Source: Algoriphagus sp. (GTDB lineage: Bacteria; Bacteroidota; Bacteroidia; Cytophagales; Cyclobacteriaceae). Taken from it: a stretch of DNA of 64,000 bases. The DNA lies in assembly GCF_029254265.1 (NCBI RefSeq), contig NZ_JAQWXX010000038.1:1-64000 (forward strand), given 5' to 3'. Of the stretch, positions 17,561-26,848 are shown one piece after another. The translations under genes were made by a program, and so were the position numbers. Each line of letters opens with the position of its first letter. Within the stretch, counting starts at the first letter, position 1. The notes beneath the pieces are model-generated. The model did not search any database and was not told where the DNA came from. It saw only the letters and a program-made list of their open reading frames with translations.

Positions 17561-19153
17561 ATGAATTCATCTAAACTCCTTTACATTGCATTTTCAGTTT
17601 TCTTTCTGGAAAGTTGTTCTCCAGAGCCAACTCAGGTAAAAAGCGAACCAAACATTCTCTTTATCCTTGTCGATGACCTCGGTTACAGTGATGTAGGCTT
17701 TATGGGTTCGGATTTTTATGAGACTCCCAATCTGGATCGACTAGCTACCAAAGGAATGATCTTTACCAATGGCTATGCAGCGAGTGCGGTTTGCAGTCCT
17801 TCACGAGCAAGTATTTTAACCGGGAAATTTGTAGCCAGTCATGGAATTACTGACTGGATCGGTGCACCCGAGGGAGAGGGTTGGCGAAAATACAATCGCC
17901 ATTCTAAGTTGCTTCCAGCCACCTATGAACACGCTTTACCCCAGCAATTGATCACAATCCCTGAAGCTTTAAAAGCCGTTGGTTATAAGACTTTTTTCGC
18001 TGGAAAATGGCACTTGGGAGGAAAAGAGAACAATTCACTTCCCACAGATCATGGATTCGAAATTAACAAAGGAGGATTTGAGGTAGGCAGCCCAGCAGGA
18101 GGCCGATACTTTTCCCCATTTTCAAATCCGTATCTCGAGGATTTTCCTGAAGAAAAAGGAATGAATCTTCTGATGAGGTTAGCCCAAGAAACCAATGCCT
18201 TTATCGAGCAAAATCAGGATCAAAAATTCCTGGCCTACTTGAGTTTTTATGCGGTTCACGGTCCTATCCAAACAACTGAGGAACGATGGAATAAATATCA
18301 GGCTAAGGCAGAAGCAAAAGGAATCGATTCCATAGGCTTTGAAATGGAGCGTGTACTTCCAGCCAGAAAGCATCAAGACAACCCAGTTTATGCAGGTTTG
18401 ATCGAGCAAATGGATGAAGCTGTAGGATCTGTGATTTCAAAGTTGGAGGAACTCGGCTTAGCTGATAATACCATTATTGTATTTACATCTGATAATGGCG
18501 GTGTAGTTTCTGGTGATAATTACTCCACCAACCTAGACCCACTTCGAGGTGGCAAAGGCTATCAGTGGGAAGGAGGAACACGAGTTCCCTATTTGATCTA
18601 TGTACCTTGGTTGGACAGCAAAGGCAAGAAGAATGACACGCCTGTTTCAGGTGTGGATTTTTTACCGACACTTTTGGATTATGCTGGCGAAAAAATTCAA
18701 CAGGAATCGATAGATGGGAAAAGTTTAAGAACAATTCTTGAAGGTGGAAATATGGCAGAGCGCCCGCTATTTTGGCACTATCCTCACTATGGGAATCAAG
18801 GTGGCGAACCCAACGCAACGATTCGAAAAGGAGATTGGAAATTGATTCATTATTGGGAAGATGGACATCAGGAACTTTATAAGTTGTCTGAAGATATTGG
18901 AGAACTGAATGACTTGTCGACCCAAAATCCTGAGAAAGCTAAAGACCTTTCGCAAGAACTGATGGCATGGCTTCAAAAAAGTGGTGCCAATTATGCCAGT
19001 CCAGACCCGATCTACTCCCCGGACTCAGCTGCTATGGTTAACCTTCGCTACCGGACTACTCTTTTGAATCGTCTGGAAGAAGAACGTAGAAAAATGCTCT
19101 CTAGAGACTTTAAACCTAATTTGGATTGGTGGGGAAGTAAAACAGTAGATTGA
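17561..19153 (+). CDS. Formylglycine-dependent sulfatase (lipoprotein)
   Basis: ATG 17561 is chosen over an upstream ATG at 17513 because it directly starts a lipoprotein signal, MNSSKLLYIA to FFLESC, acylated at Cys19. The 530-residue enzyme has the type I sulfatase fold: NILFILVDDLGYSDVG (metal-binding Asp38 and Asp39) and the signature CSPSR, in which Cys78 would be converted to formylglycine. FTSDNGG carries further metal ligands. It would remove sulfate esters from a sugar at the cell surface. A maturase is not in the window. Neighbouring aldo/keto reductase, alcohol dehydrogenase and mutarotase genes suggest a sulfated sugar, perhaps fucose- or rhamnose-containing. Confidence 0.93.
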   Translation: MNSSKLLYIAFSVFFLESCSPEPTQVKSEPNILFILVDDLGYSDVGFMGSDFYETPNLDRLATKGMIFTNGYAASAVCSPSRASILTGKFVASHGITDWIGAPEGEGWRKYNRHSKLLPATYEHALPQQLITIPEALKAVGYKTFFAGKWHLGGKENNSLPTDHGFEINKGGFEVGSPAGGRYFSPFSNPYLEDFPEEKGMNLLMRLAQETNAFIEQNQDQKFLAYLSFYAVHGPIQTTEERWNKYQAKAEAKGIDSIGFEMERVLPARKHQDNPVYAGLIEQMDEAVGSVISKLEELGLADNTIIVFTSDNGGVVSGDNYSTNLDPLRGGKGYQWEGGTRVPYLIYVPWLDSKGKKNDTPVSGVDFLPTLLDYAGEKIQQESIDGKSLRTILEGGNMAERPLFWHYPHYGNQGGEPNATIRKGDWKLIHYWEDGHQELYKLSEDIGELNDLSTQNPEKAKDLSQELMAWLQKSGANYASPDPIYSPDSAAMVNLRYRTTLLNRLEEERRKMLSRDFKPNLDWWGSKTVD

Positions 19154-19258
19154 AAATCCATTTTCCTTTCATCAAAAACTCATCAGTTTTAAATCCTGCC
19201 CATAAGATTCTTTTTATATTGAATTTAGCTTTTCAAACTTAAACCCACCCAAAAGAAT

Positions 19259-20191
19259 ATGAAGTACCGACAGCTCGGCAAGACAGGTTTAGAAGTTTCC
19301 ATTCTTGGCTTCGGTGCCTCCCCTTTGGGAAATGTTTTTGATGTTTGCGACGAAAAGGAAGGAATTCAATCCGTTCACTATGCCATCGATCATGGGGTAA
19401 ATTTCTTTGACGTCTCCCCCTTTTATGGATTGACCTTGGCAGAAACAAGACTTGGAAAAGCACTGGAAGGAAAACGAAAAGAAATCATTCTCGCCACAAA
19501 ATGCGGTCGCTATGATTTGCAAGACTTTGACTTTTCCAGAGAACGTATTTTAAAAAGCATTGATGAATCACTCTCTCGGTTGAAAACTGATTACGTGGAT
19601 TTATTCCAACTCCATGACATCGAATTTGTAGATAAAAATCAAATCATCGACATCGCAATTCCAGCGATTCGGGAAGTCCAACAATCCGGAAAAGCAAGAT
19701 ATATTGGAATTACCGGTTTGCCCGTTCGCTACCTCGCTCAAATCGCCCGTGAAGTAGAAATCGACACTGTACTTTCCTGGGCGCATTTCAATTTGCTGGA
19801 AGACGAGATCAACGATGAGTTAGTGCCACTTTCTAAGGAAAAGGGCTTTGGATTGATGAATGCCGCGCCATTGATGCAACGAATCCTCTCTCCTGCTCCA
19901 CTTCCGGAATGGCATCGCTCTCCAGACGAAGTCAAAGCTATGCAACCCATTTTATTGGCTATTTGTGAGAAATATGGAGTATCCCTTTCGCAGGTAGCAT
20001 TGCGATTTGCGATGGGACATCCGGATATTGCTACAACTATAGTAGGAATGAATTCCATGGAAACCATTCGAGAAAATGTAGTTGCTGTAGATTTTCAGAT
20101 TCCGCAAGGACTTTTGGAAGAAATTGATGCTTTGCTCGCTCCAGTGAAGAACAAAATGTGGTTTGAAGGAAAAGCAGAGAATAATCTGTAG
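19259..20191 (+). CDS. Aldo/keto reductase, L-galactose/L-fucose dehydrogenase-like
   Basis: The 310-residue enzyme is a complete TIM-barrel aldo/keto reductase. The catalytic tetrad is visible: Asp and Tyr in FFDVSPFYG, Lys in ILATKCGRYD, and His in FQLHDIEF. The N-terminal MKYRQLGKTGLEVSILGFGA and overall pattern resemble L-galactose dehydrogenases, which oxidise the C1 of L-galactose or L-fucose with NAD(P). It is the first of a run of sugar genes (zinc dehydrogenase, epimerase, mutarotase), which supports a role in oxidising a free sugar to its lactone. The exact sugar is inferred from context only. Confidence 0.85.
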   Translation: MKYRQLGKTGLEVSILGFGASPLGNVFDVCDEKEGIQSVHYAIDHGVNFFDVSPFYGLTLAETRLGKALEGKRKEIILATKCGRYDLQDFDFSRERILKSIDESLSRLKTDYVDLFQLHDIEFVDKNQIIDIAIPAIREVQQSGKARYIGITGLPVRYLAQIAREVEIDTVLSWAHFNLLEDEINDELVPLSKEKGFGLMNAAPLMQRILSPAPLPEWHRSPDEVKAMQPILLAICEKYGVSLSQVALRFAMGHPDIATTIVGMNSMETIRENVVAVDFQIPQGLLEEIDALLAPVKNKMWFEGKAENNL

Positions 20192-20204
20192 CAGTGTCAC
20201 AGTG

Positions 20205-20225
20205 GGCAGTTGGCAGTTGGCAGTT
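20205..20225 (+). repeat. Three tandem copies of GGCAGTT
   Basis: GGCAGTT is repeated exactly three times (20205-20211, 20212-20218, 20219-20225) in the 112-base gap between the aldo/keto reductase and alcohol dehydrogenase genes. A heptamer array can change in copy number by slippage and so change spacing. No function is evident. Confidence 0.6.
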
Positions 20226-20303
20226 AACAAAATCAAATTAAACAATTGACATTTTCAGGGGCCTGTTGACTGTCTATAATTTTAATTAAATCCAATAAAA
20301 CCT

Positions 20304-21329
20304 ATGAAAGCACTTGTCCTTACACAAATCGGAAAATCCGAAATTCAGGAAATTGAAAAGCCCATTCCGAAATCGGGTGAGGTTCTGCTCAAAGTAGGGA
20401 TGGTAGGTTTTTGTGGTGGGGACATGAACAGCTTCAAGGGACTTTTTCCACTTCAGGAATACCCAAATATTCTCGGCCATGAAGTCGGCGGCACGATTGA
20501 AAGTCTAGGTTCGGATGTTCCAGATCATATCCAGATAGGCGAAAAAGTCACTGTTTACCCTTATCTCGCCTGCGGAAAATGCGTGGCCTGCCGAAAAGGT
20601 CAAATCAACTCCTGCAAAGAAAATAAAACTATGGGCGTGCGTCGCCCAGGAGCAATGACAAGATATATCACCTTGCCTTGGACAGATATTTTTCCATCAT
20701 CAAAACTTTCATTGCGCGAACTGGCCTTGGCCGAACCACTAACTGTGGGGTTTCATGCAGCCGATAGAGGAAGTATATCTGAGCAAGACAATGTAGCAAT
20801 CATCGGCTGTGGAATTGTGGGCTTGGGAGCGGTAGCCTCAGCAGTCAATCGGGGGGCAAAAGTGATAGCTGTGGATCTCGACGACAGTAAATTGGCAATT
20901 GCCAAAAAGATTGGAGTCGCTTACACTATCAATCCAAGTCGAGAAAACCTCCACGAAAAGCTTCAAGAATACACGAATGGAGACGGGCCTGATTTCATCA
21001 TTGAAGCAGTCGGAAGTCCACAAACTTACAGACAGGCTGTTGAGGAAGTCGCTTTCACAGGCCGAGTGGTCTGCATCGGCTATGCCAAAAAAGAGGTGGA
21101 ATTTAACACTTCACTTTTTGTCCAGAAGGAAATCGAGATTTTGGGTTCAAGAAATTGTGTAGGAAAAAAGGATTTTCCTGAAGTAATAAGCTACCTAGAA
21201 ACCGGGAAATTTCCAGTTGATGAAGTAATCAGCAAAGTGATTTCTATAGATGAAGCTCCAGAAACACTAGCAAATTGGGCTGCAAATCCAGCTGGAATCA
21301 TTAAAATTATGATTGACTTTGACCGATAA
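20304..21329 (+). CDS. Zinc-binding alcohol dehydrogenase family protein (sugar dehydrogenase-like)
   Basis: The 341-residue enzyme has the medium-chain dehydrogenase pattern. Catalytic zinc ligands are Cys37 (GFCGGD) and His59/Glu60 (LGHEVGG). Structural zinc is held by Cys90, Cys93, Cys96 and Cys104 (LACGKCVACRKGQINSC). The nucleotide fold begins at GCGIVGLGAV. Relatives oxidise polyols and aldonic acids such as L-galactonate, L-idonate or threonine. Together with the preceding aldo/keto reductase it could perform two consecutive oxidations of one sugar. It may be co-transcribed with the next gene, whose ATG lies 4 bases after this stop. Confidence 0.88.
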   Translation: MKALVLTQIGKSEIQEIEKPIPKSGEVLLKVGMVGFCGGDMNSFKGLFPLQEYPNILGHEVGGTIESLGSDVPDHIQIGEKVTVYPYLACGKCVACRKGQINSCKENKTMGVRRPGAMTRYITLPWTDIFPSSKLSLRELALAEPLTVGFHAADRGSISEQDNVAIIGCGIVGLGAVASAVNRGAKVIAVDLDDSKLAIAKKIGVAYTINPSRENLHEKLQEYTNGDGPDFIIEAVGSPQTYRQAVEEVAFTGRVVCIGYAKKEVEFNTSLFVQKEIEILGSRNCVGKKDFPEVISYLETGKFPVDEVISKVISIDEAPETLANWAANPAGIIKIMIDFDR

Positions 21330-21333
21330 ACCC

Positions 21334-22155
21334 ATGATCAAATCCGCAGTAACCGTTGCCCTCGTCCCTCAAATCAAATCCGGCCCTTGGATTTTTTGGG
21401 AGAATTTGGAGCAAGCCATGGCCAAAGCCGAGAATTTAGGTTTCGATGGAATCGAGCTTTTCACTGCTGATGCCAATGCAATTGATCCCGAAGAATTAAG
21501 CTATTCATTGAATATGCACAAGCTGGAATTAGCTGCTGTGGGAACGGGTGCAGGAAAAGTGATTCATGGTCTGACGCTAACCGACCCCAACCCTGAAATT
21601 CGAAAAAAAGCCATTTCATTTATTTCTGAGATGATTTCGTTTGGAGCCAAGTTCAATGCTCCGGCAATTATCGGATCGATGCAAGGAAATGTATTACCCG
21701 GAAATGATCGTGAATTGACTTTGAGTTGGCTGGCGGAAGGATTGGAAATTCTCGGGGAAAAGGCTTCTGCCGAAGGAGTATTTCTAATTTACGAACCACT
21801 CAATCGCTACGAAACCAACCTTTTCAATACCCTGGAATCAGGAGCAAGTTTTCTGGAAAAACTGGAAACCCAAAATGTGAAATTACTTGCTGATCTCTTT
21901 CATATGAATATTGAAGAAGCTGATATCGCAAAAAGCATTTTGGAAAATGGAAAGTATATCGGACACATCCATTTTGCAGACAGTAATCGCCAGCCAATTG
22001 GAATGGGACATACTGAGATGGAATCTGTTGCTGAAGCAATCAAGTCGATTAATTACGAAGGCTTCATTTCAGCAGAGGCTTTCCCATTCCCTGATCCGGA
22101 TGCTGCTTCAATCCAGACCATGCATGCATTTAAAAAGTATTTTGAAAACTGTTAA
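21334..22155 (+). CDS. Sugar phosphate isomerase/epimerase family TIM barrel
   Basis: I place the start at ATG 21334; a TTG at 21313 inside the previous gene would add seven residues. The 273-residue protein follows the AP endonuclease family 2 / xylose isomerase-like TIM-barrel pattern: GFDGIELF (residues about 34-41), LIYEPLNRYE, LLADLFHMNIEE, GHIHFADSNR and FISAEAFPFPD. The Glu, Asp, His and Glu in these strands would bind a metal. Members isomerise or epimerise keto-sugars and inosose-like compounds. Its position directly after the alcohol dehydrogenase gene supports a role on the product of that enzyme. Confidence 0.85.
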   Translation: MIKSAVTVALVPQIKSGPWIFWENLEQAMAKAENLGFDGIELFTADANAIDPEELSYSLNMHKLELAAVGTGAGKVIHGLTLTDPNPEIRKKAISFISEMISFGAKFNAPAIIGSMQGNVLPGNDRELTLSWLAEGLEILGEKASAEGVFLIYEPLNRYETNLFNTLESGASFLEKLETQNVKLLADLFHMNIEEADIAKSILENGKYIGHIHFADSNRQPIGMGHTEMESVAEAIKSINYEGFISAEAFPFPDPDAASIQTMHAFKKYFENC

Positions 22156-22162
22156 TTGAATA

Positions 22163-22690
22163 ATGAAATTAGAATACATCATCGAGGAAAAGGACTTCTT
22201 GAACTTTCAACTATTCACCTATTCCACTTCAGAAAGACTTCAAAAGAAAAAACAAAAAGAGTGGCTTTTTTTGACAGGAGGGTCAGCCTTAGGAGTCGCA
22301 TTTTCTTACTTCAATGATTTACACTTTTCAACTATTTATTTTGGAATATTCACTGTAATGGTAGGATTATTCTATCGAAAGTATTTTGATTGGAGGTTTG
22401 AAACAACCTACAAAAACCATGTCAAAGAACATCATTCAAACTCTTTTGGAGAATTAGAATCTCTTGAAATTCAGGAAAATGGAATATGTTCAAAAAACAA
22501 AATCGGAGAAACCAAAATCAATATCTCACAAATAGAAAAAGTCGATGAGACAAAAAATTATTTCTTTTGGAAAATCTCAAATGGATTTTCTTTGATAGTC
22601 CCAAAGGATAGAATAAATGACTCAGATACATTAAGGCATAAAATTCATGAGTTACAAATTAAATTAGTGTCAAATACTTCTATTTACTAA
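22163..22690 (+). CDS. YcxB-like small membrane protein
   Basis: The 175-residue protein has two hydrophobic spans (about residues 34-50 and 54-70) between a short N-terminal segment and a soluble C-terminal domain. The C-terminal part (SFGELESLEIQENGICSKNK to FSLIVPKDRI) resembles the YcxB-like domain, a pleckstrin-homology-like fold found in Bacteroidota and Bacillota. Function is unknown. It is inserted, 7 bases after the epimerase gene, in an otherwise metabolic run. Its A+T-rich codon use differs somewhat from the flanking sugar genes, which may hint at separate acquisition. Confidence 0.65.
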   Translation: MKLEYIIEEKDFLNFQLFTYSTSERLQKKKQKEWLFLTGGSALGVAFSYFNDLHFSTIYFGIFTVMVGLFYRKYFDWRFETTYKNHVKEHHSNSFGELESLEIQENGICSKNKIGETKINISQIEKVDETKNYFFWKISNGFSLIVPKDRINDSDTLRHKIHELQIKLVSNTSIY

Positions 22691-22725
22691 GTTCCCCCTT
22701 ACTGTAATTCTAAGAATCTAACGCT

Positions 22726-23067
22726 ATGAAACGCTACTGCCTTACCCTTGACCTCATCGACGAACCGGAATCTATTCGGGTTTATGAAAATCATCATGCC
22801 GCTGGAAATGCTTGGCCGGAAGTCACTCAGCATGACAAAGATTGTGGTATTCTGGACATGGAAATCTACCGAACCGGTAATCGGATGTTTATGATTATGG
22901 AGACAACCGATGATTTTTCTCTGGAAGAAAAAGCCCATAAAGATTCCCAAAGTCCAATTATCCAAAAATGGGAAGAATTGATGTGGACTTTCCAGCAACC
23001 CATCCCTTGGGCCAAACCCGGTGAAAAATGGGTGCTGATGGATCGGATATTCAAATCTGGTTCATAG
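22726..23067 (+). CDS. L-rhamnose mutarotase family protein
   Basis: The 113-residue protein matches the small alpha/beta-barrel L-rhamnose/L-fucose mutarotase family: YCLTLDLIDEPESIRVYENH at the start, then the His pair in ENHHAAGNAWPEV, MEIYRTGNRMFMIMETTDDF, and WEELMWTFQQPIPWA at the end. The family interconverts alpha and beta anomers of 6-deoxysugars. It is slightly longer than the usual 104 residues. It points to a deoxysugar such as L-rhamnose or L-fucose as the substrate of this gene cluster, which is the best clue available. Confidence 0.88.
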   Translation: MKRYCLTLDLIDEPESIRVYENHHAAGNAWPEVTQHDKDCGILDMEIYRTGNRMFMIMETTDDFSLEEKAHKDSQSPIIQKWEELMWTFQQPIPWAKPGEKWVLMDRIFKSGS

Positions 23068-23116
23068 TCCGCACCTCAACCTATTTCAATTCTCTGTTCT
23101 CCTTATCTCTATTCTC

Positions 23117-24673
23117 TTGAAAAACTTATTTATCTTTTTCCTCGCCATTTTAGCTTTTGCTTGCAGTCCTGAAGAAAAAACTAAAGAAATTCCCCGAATC
23201 GCTATAGCCGGATTAGCCATTGAGTCAAGTACATTTTCGCCAGCTCTTACCGAAGAAGAAGCCTTCAAAGCTCGCAGAGGTACCGAGGTGTTTACGTTTT
23301 ATCCCTTTTTAGCTGAAGATTCACTGGATCGAAAGCGTGCAAATTGGATCCCAACCCTTCGAGCTCACGCACTGCCGGGAGGCACCGTAACTCGAGAAGC
23401 TTACGAATCTTTGGTCAATGAAACCTTGGATCGATTGAAAGTCGACCTTCCGTATGATGGTTTGTTTTTCGATATCCATGGCGCCATGAGTGTGGTGGGT
23501 TTGGATGATCCGGAAGGAGATTTTATAGTGCGAGTTCGGGAAGTCATAGGTTACGAAACACTAATTTCAACCTCCATGGACCTCCATGGAAATGTCTCTC
23601 CAAGATTAGCAGAAAACTCCGATTTGATCACTTGCTACCGAATGGCTCCTCACGAAGATGCGCTCGATTCCAAAAAAAGAGCGGTAGAAAATCTGCTCGA
23701 TCGATTGGAAAGCGGAAAAGGAAAACCAGCTTTCAAGGCTTGGATTCCTGTTCCAATTTTGCTTCCAGGTGAAAAAACCAGCACTCGAATTGAACCTGGG
23801 AAAGGACTTTATGCTAAAATCCCAGCTTTGACAGCAAAAGAAGGGGTGATAGATGCCGCTATTTGGATGGGGTATCCTTGGGCGGATGAGCCCCGAAATC
23901 ACGGTGTGGTAATGGTCACTGGAGATGATGAAGCCGAAGTAAAAGCCGCCGCTGAGTATTTAGCTAAAAGCTATTGGGAAGTTCGGAATGAATTTGAATT
24001 CGTAGCTCCCGTTGCCACGCTTGATGAGAGTTTGGCCATGGCATTGAAAAGCGACAAGAAGCCATTTATGATTTCAGATATGGGGGACAATCCCACTGCC
24101 GGTGGTGCTGGAGATGTGACTTGGACATTGAATGAAATCCTGAAAAGGCCAGAGTTCAAATCGGCAACTGGTCCTTCAGTAATTTATGCCTCCATTCCAG
24201 GTCCAGACTTGGTTGAGAAGGCGATGGCGGCAGGAGTGGGAAATCAAGTAACTGGAATGGCTGGAGCAATGGTAGATAATCGCTTTGCACCACCATTAAA
24301 TCTAACTGGTACAGTGGAAGCAATTTTAGAAGGCGACATTGATGCCGGAGTGGAAGTGGTTGTAAAAATTGGCTCTGTACACGTGATCGTAACTCAAAAA
24401 CGCAAACCTTATCATAACGAGTCTGATTTCACCAATCTCGGTTTGGACCCAAGAAACACAAATATAGTCTTGGTGAAGATCGGCTACCTTGTCCCTGAAC
24501 TTTACGATATGCGAGGGGATTGGATCATGGCTTTGACACCAGGTGGCGTCGATCAAGATTTGGAGCGTCTGGGTTACAAGCGGATCAATAGACCGATGTT
24601 TCCACTGGATAAGGATATGGCGGACCCGGATCTTGCTGCTCAATTTATACCTGCTTCAGGTCAAACGAAGTAA
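23117..24673 (+). CDS. M81 family metallopeptidase (MlrC-like) lipoprotein
   Basis: The 518-residue protein starts at a TTG and has a lipoprotein signal (MKNLFIFFLAILAFAC, Cys16). The mature part fits the M81 / MlrC family: IAGLAIESSTFSP, FDIHGAMSV (about residues 118-126), STSMDLHGN, MAPHEDA and the C-terminal block SDMGDNPTAGGAGDVTW. The named relative is microcystinase C, which degrades linear microcystin, but most members have unknown substrates. The lipoprotein signal indicates an enzyme facing the periplasm. It follows the mutarotase by 49 bases and is ended by a hairpin terminator. Confidence 0.87.
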   Translation: MKNLFIFFLAILAFACSPEEKTKEIPRIAIAGLAIESSTFSPALTEEEAFKARRGTEVFTFYPFLAEDSLDRKRANWIPTLRAHALPGGTVTREAYESLVNETLDRLKVDLPYDGLFFDIHGAMSVVGLDDPEGDFIVRVREVIGYETLISTSMDLHGNVSPRLAENSDLITCYRMAPHEDALDSKKRAVENLLDRLESGKGKPAFKAWIPVPILLPGEKTSTRIEPGKGLYAKIPALTAKEGVIDAAIWMGYPWADEPRNHGVVMVTGDDEAEVKAAAEYLAKSYWEVRNEFEFVAPVATLDESLAMALKSDKKPFMISDMGDNPTAGGAGDVTWTLNEILKRPEFKSATGPSVIYASIPGPDLVEKAMAAGVGNQVTGMAGAMVDNRFAPPLNLTGTVEAILEGDIDAGVEVVVKIGSVHVIVTQKRKPYHNESDFTNLGLDPRNTNIVLVKIGYLVPELYDMRGDWIMALTPGGVDQDLERLGYKRINRPMFPLDKDMADPDLAAQFIPASGQTK

Positions 24674-24692
24674 GTTTTGAAAAATTAAATTC

Positions 24693-24724
24693 AAATGCTG
24701 TTCCAAACGGAGCTGCATTTTTTC
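24693..24724 (+). terminator. Probable terminator after the M81 gene
   Basis: AAATGC (24693-24698) pairs with GCATTT (24715-24720), and the inner bases GTTCC and GGAGC extend the stem with one T-T mismatch and one G-U pair around an AAAC loop. A run of T follows (24718-24723). It would end transcription 20 bases after the stop. Confidence 0.65.
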
Positions 24725-24746
24725 AACTTAAACTCAACTAATTACC

Positions 24747-25205
24747 ATGAAAAAACTGTTTTTACTTCTATTTTTCCTCGGTTCCCACTTAACCACTTTT
24801 GCCCAGCAGAAGGCTCTTTCCGATGAAATTCAAATTCAAAACCTGATTCAGGAATCGTTTGACACACTCTTCTCCACATTCAATGCAGGTGCTATTGAAC
24901 GCTATTACACCCAAGACTTTATCCTTTTGGAGGATGGGGAAATATGGGATAATGAATTCATTAAAAATTACTTCAATGAAGCCATCAAAAAACAGCCTAT
25001 TCCAACCCGGGTGAATAAGTTTGACTTTATCAAAACTGAAGTAGATGGAAATATGGCCTGGATAGCCTATAATAACTATGCAACCATTTCTCGAAATGGA
25101 GAAATTATACGTGACATTCATTGGATTGAAAGTGCGGTTGCGATCAAAACACCCAATGGTTGGAGATTGAAAATGCTTCACTCCACTCCTGCCAAAAAAG
25201 AATAA
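24747..25205 (+). CDS. Secreted SnoaL/DUF4440-like (NTF2-fold) protein
   Basis: The 152-residue protein has a signal peptide (residues 1-20, TFAQ) and then an NTF2-like domain: IQNLIQESFDTLFSTFNAGA, ERYYTQDFILLEDGEIWDNE, and GNMAWIAYNNYATI followed by WIESAVAIKTPNGWRLKMLH. The Trp-rich last strand is typical of DUF4440/SnoaL-type proteins. Such folds serve as small enzymes or binding proteins; no catalytic residue can be assigned. It is followed after 3 bases by the GDSL hydrolase gene, so the two are probably co-translated. Confidence 0.8.
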   Translation: MKKLFLLLFFLGSHLTTFAQQKALSDEIQIQNLIQESFDTLFSTFNAGAIERYYTQDFILLEDGEIWDNEFIKNYFNEAIKKQPIPTRVNKFDFIKTEVDGNMAWIAYNNYATISRNGEIIRDIHWIESAVAIKTPNGWRLKMLHSTPAKKE

Positions 25206-25208
25206 GCG

Positions 25209-26150
25209 ATGGCTTTTTTGAAAACCATTTTCATATTATTCTTAGTCTCTCTAATTTCTTTTTGTAACGCATTGGCACAGAAGAATTATGAAATTTCAGA
25301 TGATGCCAAACAGATTCTATTCCTCGGAAACAGCATCACCTACAGCGGAGAATACCTCGCCTATGTAGAGACAATATACCGTTTGAATAATCCAGAAAGC
25401 AAACTAGAATGGATTAATCTAGGCTTGCCTAGCGAGACAGTTTCGGGACTCTCAGAAGAAGGTCATGCTGGAGGAGCTTTCCCAAGACCGGACTTGCACG
25501 AACGATTGGATCGAATCTTCTCTCAAATTCAGCCCGATTTGGTATTTGCGAATTATGGTATGAATGATGGGATTTACCTGCCTTTTGACACCACGCGTTT
25601 TAACAAATATGCAGGTGGAATGAGATGGCTAAACTCAAAAATTCAGGCAATTAATGCTACTCCAATCTTCGTTACGCCACCAATTTATGATCCTGAAAAA
25701 GGCATCCCCTACTCGCTTACTCTAGACTTCTATGCGGATTGGTTAATCGCTCAAAAATCTGAAAAGGATTGGAATGTAATCGATATCCATTTCCCAATGA
25801 AAGCCTATTTGGAGACCCAACGAAAAACAAACCCAAGTTTCTACCTGGCCAAAGACGGAGTGCATCCAAATTCAACAGGTCATTGGTTGATGGCAAAGCC
25901 AATATTGGAATTTCTTGGAATTACCGATTCTGATTCATTTATAACTTTTGAAGAATCGATAGCTGACTATCCAAATGGCTTAGAGGTATTTATTTTGATT
26001 TTGCAAAAGCAAAAAATCCTTCGTGATGCGTACTTGAGTAAGACCCAACATTTACGTCCAGGAATACCAGAAGGGCTACCTTTAATAGAAGCTGAAAAAC
26101 AAGTGGAGCTTCTAGAAAATCAAATCCGAGACTTATTGGTTAGTAAGTAG
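25209..26150 (+). CDS. SGNH/GDSL-family hydrolase, secreted
   Basis: The 313-residue protein has a signal peptide (residues about 1-23, NALAQ). SGNH blocks are visible: FLGNSITYSGE (block I, nucleophile Ser), the Gly in the second block, ANYGMND (block III, Asn) and KDGVHPNSTGHWLMA (block V, Asp and His). Residues about 240-313 form a helical C-terminal extension. Family members are esterases that remove acetyl or other acyl groups from polysaccharides, so this could deacetylate a glycan at the surface. It is in an apparent unit with the NTF2-fold protein gene. Confidence 0.88.
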   Translation: MAFLKTIFILFLVSLISFCNALAQKNYEISDDAKQILFLGNSITYSGEYLAYVETIYRLNNPESKLEWINLGLPSETVSGLSEEGHAGGAFPRPDLHERLDRIFSQIQPDLVFANYGMNDGIYLPFDTTRFNKYAGGMRWLNSKIQAINATPIFVTPPIYDPEKGIPYSLTLDFYADWLIAQKSEKDWNVIDIHFPMKAYLETQRKTNPSFYLAKDGVHPNSTGHWLMAKPILEFLGITDSDSFITFEESIADYPNGLEVFILILQKQKILRDAYLSKTQHLRPGIPEGLPLIEAEKQVELLENQIRDLLVSK

Positions 26151-26186
26151 CAATTCAATCCTTCGCTTTAAAAAATTTAAGTTTTA

Positions 26187-26783
26187 ATGGATTTATTTAG
26201 CTCTGACAAAAATCTTCTCCCATTCGATGGCACAGTGAATTACTTCGGCTATGTCCTACCTAAACCTGAAGCTGATCACTTCTATCAGCGCTTGATGGAA
26301 ACAATCGAATGGAAAAATGATCAAGCAATGATGTTTGGGAAATTGATTGAAACCAAGCGAAAAGTGGCATGGTACGGTTCAGAACCCTTTCAATACACCT
26401 ATTCCAAAATCACCAAACAAGCACTTCCTTGGACAGCCGAATTAAAAAGCCTGAAAGAAATCTGCGAAAAACATACGGGAGAAACCTACAATTCTTGTCT
26501 TCTGAACCTTTACCATGACGGTTCGGAAGGAATGGCTTGGCATAGCGACGGGGAAAAGGATTTGAAAAAGAACGGTTCGATCGCCTCGATGAGTTTTGGT
26601 GCGGTTCGGAAATTCGCTTTTAAGCATAAAGAAACCGGAGAAAAAGTGGATGTGATTCTGGAGCATGGTAGTTTGCTTGAAATGGCTGGTACCTGCCAAA
26701 CGCATTGGCTTCATCGACTTCCTCCTACCACCAAAGTGACGCAACCAAGGATCAATTTGACTTTTCGGACAATCGAAAAATAA
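26187..26783 (+). CDS. AlkB-like Fe(II)/2-oxoglutarate dioxygenase
   Basis: The 198-residue protein has the AlkB core: NLYHDGSEGMAWHSDGEKDL (HxD iron ligands in WHSD), a distal His in THWLHRLPPTT, and the RxxxxxR 2-oxoglutarate motif in PRINLTFRTI. FQYTYSKITKQALPW is the nucleotide-recognition region seen in the ALKBH2-like branch. It would repair alkylated DNA or RNA bases by oxidative demethylation. It stands 36 bases after the GDSL gene, with no functional link to it evident. Confidence 0.9.
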   Translation: MDLFSSDKNLLPFDGTVNYFGYVLPKPEADHFYQRLMETIEWKNDQAMMFGKLIETKRKVAWYGSEPFQYTYSKITKQALPWTAELKSLKEICEKHTGETYNSCLLNLYHDGSEGMAWHSDGEKDLKKNGSIASMSFGAVRKFAFKHKETGEKVDVILEHGSLLEMAGTCQTHWLHRLPPTTKVTQPRINLTFRTIEK

Positions 26784-26796
26784 TTCATCAAGAAGG

Positions 26797-26823
26797 AAGC
26801 TAAATCATTTTTACATTTAGCTT
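26797..26823 (+). terminator. Hairpin after the AlkB gene, possible terminator
   Basis: AAGCTAAAT (26797-26805) pairs with ATTTAGCTT (26815-26823) around a loop that contains a T run. There is no T run after the stem, so termination is uncertain; it could be attenuating or bidirectional. Confidence 0.35.
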
Positions 26824-26848
26824 AGCTTATAATTCAAAATCTCATCTC

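Noticed and set aside
23117-24673. Calling the M81 protein a true microcystin-degrading enzyme
   Set aside because: MlrC-family membership does not prove this activity, and no other mlr genes are nearby.
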